NCBI GenBank assembly: GCA_964612505.1
Contig: CAZTEX010000014.1
Coordinates: 1-59,012 of the forward strand
Reading direction: 5' to 3'
DNA length: 59,012 nt
From: JAAZZY01 sp964612505
GTDB taxonomy: Bacteria > Chlamydiota > Chlamydiia > Chlamydiales > JAAZZY01
Position numbers and translations under genes: made by a program. The stretch's first letter is position 1. Every line of letters begins with the position of its first letter. The notes below the pieces were generated by a model. It did no database searches and had not been told where the DNA came from. It was given only the letters and a program-made list of their open reading frames with translations. Shown here piece after piece: positions 51,294 to 59,012 of the stretch.

Positions 51294-51722
51294 TTCTTGG
51301 ACCCACTTTTTTGATTTCACAAACTAGCAATTCAAAAAATATTTATCACGCACTTATTTTTAAATTTGTTTTGATGCCCCAGGTGGAGATAAAAAATCCC
51401 TCTTAATCCAAAGAAGATTCAAGAAATTACAGATAAAAAATTGTTTTGAAAAAAAAATTAAGGAAAAGTGTATAGGTATTCACGCACAAATTTTTCAAAA
51501 TAGTGTAATAAATTTTCAGAGATTATTTTATTATAAGGCTTAAACAACAAAAAATAGATCAAACAAAAGTTCTAACTATTCAATGGGATTCTGACCAAAG
51601 TCTCTGGAAGGGGATCGTTTTTAGTCCTTTTTCACTTGAACAGCTTTTTAAAATGTGGCAGGCTTGTTGTCTTATTTTTGAAAATATCTTATTCTAATCA
51701 AAAGATAAAAGGTAATTAGCTA
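51294..51722. other. AT-rich gap upstream of hemB and thyX with a possible short ORF remnant
   Basis: This 429-base divergent gap must contain promoters for both genes. Its hemB-side half is AT-rich with no clear stem. One frame (51512-51697) runs 61 codons to TAA with sensible composition, including IDQTKVLTIQWDSDQSLWKG then SLEQLFKMWQACC, but has no ATG, GTG or TTG start near its beginning, only ATT. It may be a gene remnant or a small gene with a rare start. No terminator or RNA gene is visible. Confidence 0.4.
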
Positions 51723-53348
51723 ATGCAGAATTATGAAGAATTCAGCGAAAGTCAAATTAAAATTTTGCAGCATTTCGTTACAAACATAGATTCGAACGTT
51801 TTTGTTCTTAGGAATCTACCAGAAGTCATTAAAGGGGCATTATTTTCAAAGTATTCCAGATCCAGTTTAAGTCTTCGCTCTCTTTTGCTAAAAGAATTTA
51901 TTTTGAATGAAGAGACGGCCTTTGAAGCGATTGCGGGTTTGTCTGGTGTTGAAAAAATTGCTGACCAAGTTGCGGCAATTCACAAAGCACAAAATTTCTA
52001 TGATCGTATTTTAGATGGTTATGGAGATGATTCCATTGGAGAATTGGGAGGAGCTCATCTTGCTGTGGAAAATATTTCTATGATTGCAGCAAAAGCCATT
52101 GAAGATTGTCGAATAGGTGGTTCTCCTTTAGAAAAATCGACCCGCTATGTTTATTTTGATCAAAAAGTAAATGGTGAATATCTCTTTTATAAGGAACCTG
52201 TGTTGATGACTTCAGCTTATCGAGACTTATATCTCGATACCTGTAATATGCTTTTTGAAACATATAGTAAGTTAATTCCTCCTTTGACAGAATTTATCGA
52301 AGAAAGATTTCCCAAGGAAGAGAGTGTTTCCAAAGTAGCTTACGGCGCTTCTCTTCGGGCTAAAGTTTTAGATTGTTTAAGAGGACTTTTGCCTGCTAGT
52401 GCGCTCACGAATATAGGCCTTTTTGGCAACGGACGGTTTTATGAAGGCTTGCTGCGCAAGCTCAATGTCAGCAATCTTGTAGAACTTCAAGACACTGGAA
52501 GACTGGCTTATAATGAACTTTCCAATGTAATCCCCTCTTTTGTTCGAAGAGCAGATCTCAATCATAGAAATCAAAAAGATTTTGCGCGCTTTTACGAATC
52601 TATGAACGAAGAGCTGCGGGTTGTTGCTAAACAATTTACTGATTTTGAATCAACGCCTCATCAATTTGGGGTTAAATTAATTGATTTTAATACAAGCGAC
52701 GTCAAAAAAGTAGCCGCGACCCTTCTTTATGCCAATTCTAATAAAAGTTTAGAAAGTTTAAAAGAGCATTGCTCACAGATGTCTAATGAAGAGTTGACTC
52801 GAATCATTGATGCAGCCTGTAATAGCCGAGAAAATAGACGCCATAAGTCTCCTAGAGCGCTTGAACAAGCCTTTTTTACATTTGAAATAGTGAGCGATTA
52901 TGGGTGCTACCGCGATCTTCATAGACATCGAATGCTCACGCAAGAGCGTCAATTTCTAACCTGTGACTATCATTATTTTATCCCTTCAGAAATTCTTGAA
53001 ACAAATCTAGAAAGTCCATATCGAGATGCAATGGAGCAGTCTAAAAAAGCTTACGACACAATCTCCAAAGAATTACCCGAAGAGGCCCAATATGTGGTGC
53101 CGATGGCATTTAATTTGCCATGGTATTTTCATATTAATTTGCGGGCGCTGCAGTGGCTTTGTGAATTAAGATCTTCCTCTGCTGGGCATCCAAATTATAG
53201 GTATATTGCTCAAGAAATGGCAAGCCAAGTCTCCAAAGCAATTCCCGCTTTTGAACCCATTTTCAAATTTGTCGATTTTGAAGGGCATGATGCTCTTGGA
53301 AGACTTAAGCAAGAAGAAAGAAAAGCTGAAAAACTTCAGCAGTCATAG
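51723..53348 (+). CDS. thyX: Flavin-dependent thymidylate synthase-like protein, duplicated ThyX fold (CT632-type)
   Basis: A 541-residue protein about twice the size of a normal ThyX. The C-terminal half has the ThyX motif as LHRHRMLTQERQ (Arg401-His402-Arg403, Thr406, Arg409; consensus RHRxxSxxxxSxR) and the closing INLRALQWLCELRSSSAGHP...IAQEM. The N-terminal half has matching but degenerate features (SPLEKSTRYV; LRGLLPASALTNIGLFGNGRFYEGLLRKL). Chlamydiae lack ThyA and use such a protein to make dTMP from dUMP with FAD and methylene-THF. ATG at 51723 with AAGGT upstream. It is beside hemB as CT632 is beside CT633. Confidence 0.88.
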   Translation: MQNYEEFSESQIKILQHFVTNIDSNVFVLRNLPEVIKGALFSKYSRSSLSLRSLLLKEFILNEETAFEAIAGLSGVEKIADQVAAIHKAQNFYDRILDGYGDDSIGELGGAHLAVENISMIAAKAIEDCRIGGSPLEKSTRYVYFDQKVNGEYLFYKEPVLMTSAYRDLYLDTCNMLFETYSKLIPPLTEFIEERFPKEESVSKVAYGASLRAKVLDCLRGLLPASALTNIGLFGNGRFYEGLLRKLNVSNLVELQDTGRLAYNELSNVIPSFVRRADLNHRNQKDFARFYESMNEELRVVAKQFTDFESTPHQFGVKLIDFNTSDVKKVAATLLYANSNKSLESLKEHCSQMSNEELTRIIDAACNSRENRRHKSPRALEQAFFTFEIVSDYGCYRDLHRHRMLTQERQFLTCDYHYFIPSEILETNLESPYRDAMEQSKKAYDTISKELPEEAQYVVPMAFNLPWYFHINLRALQWLCELRSSSAGHPNYRYIAQEMASQVSKAIPAFEPIFKFVDFEGHDALGRLKQEERKAEKLQQS

Positions 53349-53358
53349 TGATTGATAG

Positions 53359-54570
53359 ATGAAAAAAAAAGTAGAAGAAGGTAGTCTATTAGGAGGAACC
53401 CTTCTAGTAGCAGGAAGCGCTATCGGTGGAGGAATGCTTGGTCTTCCCATTGTCACGGGGATCGCAGGGTTTTTTCCTGCCATCACAATCTTTGGATCTT
53501 GCTGGTTGTTTATGACCATCACGGCTCTTCTCTTGCTGGAGGTCAACCTTTTCTATGGGAAAAGTATTAATTTCATTTCGATGACTCAAAAAAGTTTAGG
53601 AAGTATTGGCAAAAACGTTTGCTGGATGACCTATCTCTTTTTGTTTTTTTCAATGCTAGTGGCATACATCGATGCAAGTGGAACTTTGACTCATCAATTT
53701 TTTAAACAAAACTTTACTTTTGAGATTCTACCTTGGCATGGGAGCCTATTTTTTACAGCTCTTTTTGGGATCTTTGTTTATTTCGGGACCTCGTTTGTCG
53801 ACCATATCAACCGTTTTTTTATGGCTGGTTTGATTATTACCTATTTGTTGGTGATGGGATTTGGTGTTTCTGAAGTGCAACCTACATTTTTAGTTCGTAA
53901 AACATGGGGATACTCATTACTTGCAATCCCTATTACCATCACCTCCTTTGGGTATCATAATATCATTCCTACGATGACCAGTTATTTAAATGAAGATCGA
54001 AAAAGAATGATTCAAATGATTATTTGGGGTGGGGCCATTCCTCTTCTTGTTTATATTCTTTGGGAGTGGCTGATTTTAGGGGTTGTTCCTGTTGAATCTT
54101 TTCGAGAGAGCACAACTTTAGATGCGGTTTTAAGTTTTATTAAAAATCCATTAATCAACCGCTTTATTGATTATTTTGCTTTTTTTGCAATCACCACTTC
54201 GTTTCTAGCGCAGTCTTTAGCTTTGCTTGATTTTTTAAGAGATGCCTTAAAAGTTTCCAATAATTGGTTTAATCGACTTTGGCTTTTGATTCTTGTTTTG
54301 GCACCTCCTTTTATTTTAGCGATGATTTATCCAGGAATGTTTTTAAGAGCTTTGGGGCTGGTTGGTGGATTTGCTACGATTGTTTTATTTGTTTTTATCC
54401 CGGCGTTTATGGTCTGGGAGCTTCGCTATAAAAGAGCTACTTTAAAGCATCGCATTGTCCCAGGAGGGCGCCTCATGCTATCTTTGATCCTCCTTATAGG
54501 TTTTTTCATTATGACTATTCAGTTGGTGCAGGAAATTTTTGGCGTAGAAATCATAAAAAGGTTTTTGTAA
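53359..54570 (+). CDS. tyrP: Aromatic amino-acid permease, first copy
   Basis: A 403-residue inner-membrane protein of the HAAAP family (TyrP/Mtr/TnaB) with about eleven helices. The start KVEEGSLLGGTLLVAGSAIGGGMLGLPI is the conserved first helix that binds the substrate backbone, and TSFGYHNIIPTMTSYL and FFAITTSFLAQSLALLDFLRD are family marks. It imports tyrosine or tryptophan with protons. A tandem second copy begins 3 bases after its stop. Chlamydia also carries tyrP in tandem (CT817/CT818), and copy number varies in C. pneumoniae. Confidence 0.94.
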   Translation: MKKKVEEGSLLGGTLLVAGSAIGGGMLGLPIVTGIAGFFPAITIFGSCWLFMTITALLLLEVNLFYGKSINFISMTQKSLGSIGKNVCWMTYLFLFFSMLVAYIDASGTLTHQFFKQNFTFEILPWHGSLFFTALFGIFVYFGTSFVDHINRFFMAGLIITYLLVMGFGVSEVQPTFLVRKTWGYSLLAIPITITSFGYHNIIPTMTSYLNEDRKRMIQMIIWGGAIPLLVYILWEWLILGVVPVESFRESTTLDAVLSFIKNPLINRFIDYFAFFAITTSFLAQSLALLDFLRDALKVSNNWFNRLWLLILVLAPPFILAMIYPGMFLRALGLVGGFATIVLFVFIPAFMVWELRYKRATLKHRIVPGGRLMLSLILLIGFFIMTIQLVQEIFGVEIIKRFL

Positions 54571-54573
54571 AAA

Positions 54574-55776
54574 ATGAAAAAAAATAGAGTCTTTGGAGGA
54601 GTCTTACTCGTTGCAGGAACAGCGATTGGCGCTGGAATGATTGCGATGCCCATTACCTCAGGTCTTGGGGGCTTCTTCCCATCTTCAGTACTTTTGCTTG
54701 CCAGCTGGTTGTATATGACGATCACCGCCTTTTTGCTTTTAGAGGCAACACTGTGGTTTGAGCGCGATGTTAATTTAGTCAGCATTGCAGAACATACGCT
54801 AGGGCATGTCGGTAAAGCGGTGAGCTGGATTGTCTATCTTTTTTTACTCTATTGTTTGACAACAGCTTATTTATCTGGATGTGGGGCTCTTTTTCTAAAT
54901 TCGATGGAGAACTTTGTTCGCATAGCATTACCAAAATGGATTGGTCCTGTCCCCTTTTTAATCCTCTTTGGCTTTTGTGTTTATTTGGGAACAAAACCTG
55001 TCGATTATATCAACCGAGCTTTAATGCTAGGAATGGTATTAACTTTTGGGGTTATTACGTTTGTTTCTTTAGGACATGTTCAAACAAGCAATTTATCTTA
55101 TCAAGCTTGGCCTTTGGTTTGGCCCTCTTTAGCTGTTATCGTAACTTCTTTTGGTTACCATATCATTATTCCTAGCTTAGCATACTACTTAGGTTATCGA
55201 GTGGATTTGCTCAAGAAAACGTTGATTTGGGGTGGAATTATCCCACTGGTTTTTTACTTTATCTGGGAGATTATTACACTAGGAGTCATTCCAGCATCCG
55301 GGCCGCAAAGCTTTGCAAGTTTGGCTAAAAGCACTGCAGCTGAAGCAGCGCTCATTGTGACATTAGATGCCAATATTAGAACTATTAACCTCTCTGAGTT
55401 TTTAAGGTTTTTTAGCTACTTTGCTATTTTGACTTCTTTTTTAGGGGTTTCCTTAAGTTTGTCAGACTTTTTAGCAGATGGATTTAAAATTAAAAAAAAT
55501 GCCCGAGGTCGCTTTATTATTACCCTCCTTACTTTTTTACCCCCTCTCTTCTTCTCATTGACCTTTCCCAATGTTTTCGTGGATGCTTTAAAGTATGCCG
55601 CGATTTTTGTAGCGATTCTTTTAGGAATACTTCCTGCAGCGATTGTTTGGTCAGGACGATATCGATTAAAGCTGGAAAGTAAGTTTAAAGTATTTGGTGG
55701 GCGCTCACTTTTACTTTTGATTATGTTAGTTTCTTTGATTGTCATTGTCGTTGACGTCATAGATCAATTGCATTAA
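54574..55776 (+). CDS. tyrP: Aromatic amino-acid permease, second copy
   Basis: A 400-residue paralogue of the preceding gene with the same marks: GGVLLVAGTAIGAGMIAMPI at the start, VTSFGYHIIIPSLAYYLG in the middle, and ASLAKSTAAEAAL before the late helices (absent from copy 1). The two copies differ enough to suggest different substrates or an old duplication, not a recent one. Gap to copy 1 is 3 bases, so both are on one transcript. Confidence 0.93.
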   Translation: MKKNRVFGGVLLVAGTAIGAGMIAMPITSGLGGFFPSSVLLLASWLYMTITAFLLLEATLWFERDVNLVSIAEHTLGHVGKAVSWIVYLFLLYCLTTAYLSGCGALFLNSMENFVRIALPKWIGPVPFLILFGFCVYLGTKPVDYINRALMLGMVLTFGVITFVSLGHVQTSNLSYQAWPLVWPSLAVIVTSFGYHIIIPSLAYYLGYRVDLLKKTLIWGGIIPLVFYFIWEIITLGVIPASGPQSFASLAKSTAAEAALIVTLDANIRTINLSEFLRFFSYFAILTSFLGVSLSLSDFLADGFKIKKNARGRFIITLLTFLPPLFFSLTFPNVFVDALKYAAIFVAILLGILPAAIVWSGRYRLKLESKFKVFGGRSLLLLIMLVSLIVIVVDVIDQLH

Positions 55777-55813
55777 TTTCAAAAAATTAAAAGGTCCAAA
55801 AAAGAGGTTTAAG

Positions 55814-56569
55814 ATGAAAGTAATTTCTTTAAATATTTGGGGTGGACATGTCAAAGCTCCCCTTTTAGAGTTTTTTTCGACTCACCAAGAAGTAGAAATC
55901 TTTTGCTTGCAAGAAGTTTATTATAAAGCAAAAGCACAAATTACAGAGGAGTCGCGCTATCTGGCGCTAGATATTCTTTCTGAGATCAAAGAACGTTTGC
56001 CACATCACGTTGCTCTTTTTAAGCCCGTCGTTAATAACATTTACGGGATTGCCTTGCTAGTCAAGTCAGAGGTTGAAATTTTAGGAGAGGGCTTTGTTCC
56101 CATTTATCAAAATTTAAGCTATCCAGGGATGGGCCCTACCCATTCTAGAATCTTGCAATGGTGTGAGTGTAAATATAAGGATGATATCTTTACAGTGATT
56201 AACATCCACGGCTTATGGAATGGACAAGGTAAAAAAGACAGCCCAGAAAGGCTTTTGCAATCTCAAAACATTCGTCATTTTATAAGCTCAATTGAAACCC
56301 CTGTTATTATCTGTGGTGATTTTAATTTAAGGCCAGACACCAAAAGCATGGAAATTTTGGAAGTCGGAATGCAAAATTGTATTAGTCAATTTCAAATTCA
56401 ATCGACAAGAACGAGCTATTACACTAAGGAAGAAAGATGGGCAGATTATATGCTCCTTTCTCCAGAAGTAGGGATAAAATCCTTTGAAATCTTACCTGAT
56501 GAAGTTTCTGATCATGCACCGCTACTCTTAGACTTTAGCCTTGCTAGAGAAGCGTCTCTTACAAAATAA
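55814..56569 (+). CDS. Endonuclease/exonuclease/phosphatase-family protein
   Basis: A 251-residue EEP-fold enzyme. The catalytic set is complete: Asn in SLNIWGG, Glu in FCLQEVYY, His and Asn region in VINIHGLWNG, the GDFNLRPD motif, and the SDHAPLLLDF end with the catalytic His. No signal peptide, so it is likely cytosolic. Family members cut DNA, RNA, sphingolipids or inositol phosphates, and the sequence does not tell which. The next gene starts directly at its stop codon. Confidence 0.85.
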   Translation: MKVISLNIWGGHVKAPLLEFFSTHQEVEIFCLQEVYYKAKAQITEESRYLALDILSEIKERLPHHVALFKPVVNNIYGIALLVKSEVEILGEGFVPIYQNLSYPGMGPTHSRILQWCECKYKDDIFTVINIHGLWNGQGKKDSPERLLQSQNIRHFISSIETPVIICGDFNLRPDTKSMEILEVGMQNCISQFQIQSTRTSYYTKEERWADYMLLSPEVGIKSFEILPDEVSDHAPLLLDFSLAREASLTK

Positions 56570-57613
56570 ATGAAAGCGATGGATAACATTCAAATTTCCC
56601 CTCCGTCACTAGAGAATCCCCAATGGCAGAAAATATTAGAGATCGCTAATTTTTCCCCTTTTTGGCCAAGTCTATTACCAAAAGGAACAGCTATTTCAGA
56701 AATTATTTTTCGACCTGAGAAAGCAAATGGTGATTATCCACGTTGCTCACTAAAAATATCACTAGAAGCTTCTGATAAGAAATTATGCATTAAACAGTTT
56801 AATTATGATTGGGCCTCTCCAGCCTATGATTGCCCATCTCTATGGAAAAATCATATAAAATTTTCTCATATAGATACTCCAGAGCCCATTCCTTATTTAA
56901 TCAGAGAAAGCTTGCTCTGGATCGGCTTTAACTATAAAAATCAAAAAGCAGCATCTATTACATGCTCTCGTACTCAAATAGAAATTTCAGTTTTAGAAGG
57001 AGATTTATCAAGAGAAGAATTTATTCAATTGTCAAAAGGGTTTATTCCAATAGATGAAAGCCATCTCAAAGAAATCAATTCCAAAACTTATGCAGAGTTA
57101 AGTTTTGGATATTCAGTTCTTGTTCAATCTATTAATGTACCCATCAGCTTTTGGAAGGTCCCAATTAATGAAATTCAATATCAGCAAGCGTTTAAATTAG
57201 AAGAAAGCCTCTATCAGCCTGAAGAAAGTTATGATTGTACAAAAATAAAAGATTATAAGTTAAATTCCATCTTTGTTTATCAAGCCTCCAAAGAGGCAAT
57301 GCCTAAAAAGCGAATAGAGTTTGTCTATGAACATACTCAAATCCCTGGAGCCACTCTTCGATTGATAAAAGCTCATAAGAATTCAAAGCTTTTAAATTTT
57401 CCCCCCGAGCCTGACCTTACTCAGAAATTTTTTCATGAAAAATTAACACTAAAAGATAAGCTAGTTTATTTGGCTTATAGGCATGCTGAATATGGACCGT
57501 TTGAAGCCTGTTGGGAAAACGATAGCTGTAACTTTTTGTTGTTAATGAAACCTACCCCTGTAACTACCAAAAAGTATTTTTTAAATTGTTTAGGTTCTCT
57601 TTTTCAAAAATAA
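56570..57613 (+). CDS. Unknown protein coupled to the EEP enzyme
   Basis: A 347-residue soluble protein I do not recognise. No signal peptide or membrane helix; it has many Trp, Tyr and Pro residues and a mixed alpha/beta look, for example IIFRPEKANGDYPRCSLKISL, ESLLWIGFNYKNQKAASITC and LVYLAYRHAEYGPFEACWEND. Its ATG follows the stop of the EEP gene with no gap (TAA-ATG), which suggests the two work together or at least are made together. Another ATG lies 3 codons in. The gap to trpS (102 bases) is AT-rich with no stem. Confidence 0.68.
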   Translation: MKAMDNIQISPPSLENPQWQKILEIANFSPFWPSLLPKGTAISEIIFRPEKANGDYPRCSLKISLEASDKKLCIKQFNYDWASPAYDCPSLWKNHIKFSHIDTPEPIPYLIRESLLWIGFNYKNQKAASITCSRTQIEISVLEGDLSREEFIQLSKGFIPIDESHLKEINSKTYAELSFGYSVLVQSINVPISFWKVPINEIQYQQAFKLEESLYQPEESYDCTKIKDYKLNSIFVYQASKEAMPKKRIEFVYEHTQIPGATLRLIKAHKNSKLLNFPPEPDLTQKFFHEKLTLKDKLVYLAYRHAEYGPFEACWENDSCNFLLLMKPTPVTTKKYFLNCLGSLFQK

Positions 57614-57715
57614 TTCAAATAAAAATTTTAATTATTTGATTCTTGCTACCTAAATTTATTTAGCCTTTGTTTTTTTTATCTAAAAAATTAAAATAGCACT
57701 AAATTGTAGCATCCT

Positions 57716-58762
57716 ATGAATACTCAAAAAAAAAGAATTCTTTCGGGCGATAGGCCCACTGGAAAATTACATCTAGGTCACTATTTAGGCTCTATTAAAA
57801 ATAGGGTGAAATTTCAAGATACCTACGAATGCTTTTTTTTCATCGCTGACTTTCATCTTTTAACCACAAAGCCTCAAAAAGAACATATCATTGCTGCTAG
57901 AGACCATATTAGAGATATGATGGCTGATTACTTAGCTTGTGGAATAGATCCAAACAAATCGACGATCTATTTGCAATCAGGAGTGCCAGAGGTTTGTGAG
58001 CTTAACCTATACCTTCAAATGCTCGTCTCTATGAATCGCTTAACAGGCCTTCCTAGCATCAAAGAAATGGCTAGAGCTGTTCATATTGATGAAGAGAGTG
58101 TTCCCATTGGGCTTATTAATTATCCTGTGTTGCAATCAGCAGATATTTTGCTTCCCAAAGCAGACTTAGTACCTGTCGGTAAAGATAACGAAGCACACGT
58201 TGAGATCACTCGCCTAATTGCCAGAAGATTTAATCAACTGTATGGAGAAACATTTCATATTCCTGAAGTTGTTGTTGGGGATTGCCCCACTCTAATTGGA
58301 ACAGACGGCAAAAATAAAATGAGCAAGTCTTTAAATAATGCTATTTTATTATCAGATAGTGCTGAAGAGGTCTCTCAAAAAGTAAAAAAAATGTATACGG
58401 ATCCTAATCGAATCCGAGCAGATATTCCAGGTGAAGTAGAAAACAACCCGGTTTTTATCTATCACCATTGGTTTAATCCTAACCATGCTGAAGTAGAAGA
58501 TTTAAAAGAGCGCTATCAAAAAGGGACTGTCTCTGATGTTGAAGTGAAGGACAAATTGATCCAAGCTCTCAATCTTTTTTTAGAACCTATTCGAGAAAGA
58601 AGAGAAAAAGTGATTCATCAGAAAGGGTTTATTGAAGAGGTGATCTTTGAAGGGACTTTAAGGATGCAAGAAATTGCCAAAGAGCATATGAAACAAATCA
58701 GAAGTGCCATGGGCATTTCAGGGACGTGGAATAAAATTTCTAGGATTGCAAGGGCAAGATAA
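57716..58762 (+). CDS. trpS: Tryptophanyl-tRNA synthetase
   Basis: A 348-residue class I synthetase that charges tRNA-Trp. The HIGH motif appears as HLGHYLGS (after SGDRPTGKL) and KMSKS as KNKMSKSLNN; LINYPVLQSADILLPKADLVPVGKDNEAHVEITR is the central TrpRS segment. Length is normal. Matches Chlamydia CT585 (346 residues), although the genes next to it differ. The Dps-family gene follows after 10 bases. Confidence 0.97.
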   Translation: MNTQKKRILSGDRPTGKLHLGHYLGSIKNRVKFQDTYECFFFIADFHLLTTKPQKEHIIAARDHIRDMMADYLACGIDPNKSTIYLQSGVPEVCELNLYLQMLVSMNRLTGLPSIKEMARAVHIDEESVPIGLINYPVLQSADILLPKADLVPVGKDNEAHVEITRLIARRFNQLYGETFHIPEVVVGDCPTLIGTDGKNKMSKSLNNAILLSDSAEEVSQKVKKMYTDPNRIRADIPGEVENNPVFIYHHWFNPNHAEVEDLKERYQKGTVSDVEVKDKLIQALNLFLEPIRERREKVIHQKGFIEEVIFEGTLRMQEIAKEHMKQIRSAMGISGTWNKISRIARAR

Positions 58763-58772
58763 GGAGTCATCA

Positions 58773-59012
58773 ATGGAACTTCATATTGGATTAAAGAAAG
58801 AATTTTTAAAAAAGTCAGTTCAGCAACTTAAACAAGTGCTAGCCAATGAAATGGTTTTGTATGTAAAGACTCGCAATTATCATTGGAACATCAAGGGGCA
58901 GCGTTTTGGGCCTATGCACAAGCTCTTTGAAAGTCAGTATGAAAAAGAAGCTGAGTGGATCGATGAAATTGCTGAAAGAATTAGAATGCTTGGGCAAGTA
59001 TCTCCTGGAAGC
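58773..59012 (+). CDS. dps: Dps-family ferritin-like protein (cut by the window end)
   Basis: The first 80 codons of a Dps-like protein, open to the end of the window. YHWNIKGQRFGPMHKLFESQYEKEAEWIDEIAERIRMLG is the Dps ferroxidase region: the His of NYHWN, the Asp and Glu of WIDEIAER. Dps dodecamers store iron, detoxify peroxide and can coat DNA. The ATG has AAGGAG 6 bases upstream and lies just behind trpS. The C-terminal half is not in the window. Confidence 0.9.
   Translation, partial: MELHIGLKKEFLKKSVQQLKQVLANEMVLYVKTRNYHWNIKGQRFGPMHKLFESQYEKEAEWIDEIAERIRMLGQVSPGS

Noticed and set aside
51321..51500. Origin of replication directly upstream of hemB
   Set aside because: AT-rich, but I found no match to the DnaA box there (only TTATCACGC-like and TTCACGCAC-like strings); the 37.4 kb gap is a better candidate.
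53359..55776. Recent tyrP duplication by unequal crossing-over
   Set aside because: The two copies differ throughout and have an insertion, so the duplication is old, as in Chlamydia.
1..59012. CRISPR array, insertion sequence or rRNA operon
   Set aside because: No regular direct repeats with spacers, no transposase genes and no rRNA sequence were seen.

Overview
The window is AT-rich, densely coded bacterial DNA, and its gene content and order point to a member of the Chlamydiae, most likely an environmental chlamydia (Parachlamydiales type) rather than Chlamydia itself. The evidence is a set of neighbour groups I recall from the C. trachomatis map (CT numbers are from memory): recC-recB-MFS exporter (CT640/639/641), thrS-ParA-pGP6-like (CT581-583), hexapeptide protein-ispA (CT629/628), recA-ygfA-lipoprotein-two membrane proteins-yggT-dus (CT650/649/648/647/646/645/644), CT635-like plus long greA (CT636), hemB and the ThyX-like protein (CT633/632), tandem tyrP (CT817/818) and trpS (CT585). 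A chromosomal relative of the plasmid protein pGP6-D next to ParA is close to diagnostic. Two large beta-barrel proteins, a 950-residue protein with a papain-like active-site motif, and several acquired-looking enzymes fit an amoeba-associated relative with a larger genome.

Layout. 0-9 kb: RecD, a small lipoprotein, then RecB and RecC, so all three RecBCD subunits lie together. 9-14.2 kb: MFS transporter, an RRM RNA-binding protein and two porin-like outer-membrane proteins. 14.3-20.8 kb: the papain-like protein, ThrS, ParA and the pGP6-like protein. 20.8-30.1 kb: a YhaN/YhaO-type nuclease pair, a phosphohexomutase followed by a near-perfect parS site, an unknown gene, uracil-DNA glycosylase, and three tandem small proteins with paired hydrophobic segments that resemble inclusion-membrane (Inc) proteins. 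30.2-37.3 kb: an NlpC/P60 protein, tRNA-Pro(GGG) with a clear promoter, and an all-plus-strand run of genes that look acquired (two metallo-beta-lactamase-fold enzymes, a carotenoid oxygenase with a lipobox, a membrane protein, a MepB-like protein, a GNAT acetyltransferase, a ClbS/DfsB-like protein). 37.3-37.6 kb: an AT-rich gap with a cluster of DnaA-box-like sequences. 37.6-51.3 kb: conserved chlamydial housekeeping genes including RecA, a fused ABC-ATPase/MlaE permease and a probable GspL/GspM-like pair. 51.7-59 kb: ThyX-like protein, two TyrP permeases, an EEP-family enzyme, an unknown protein, TrpS and the start of a Dps-family protein.

How the parts fit. ParA (19.2 kb), parS (27.24 kb), the DnaA-box cluster (37.4 kb) and the strand bias (coding mostly minus to the left of 37.4 kb and mostly plus to the right) agree with this window holding or lying next to the chromosome origin and its partition locus. 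That is an inference from motifs and layout; cumulative GC skew over the whole chromosome would decide it. The main candidates for undescribed biology are the tandem Inc-like family, the papain-like 950-residue protein, the GspL/GspM-like pair with its MORN lipoprotein, and the acquired gene run next to tRNA-Pro.
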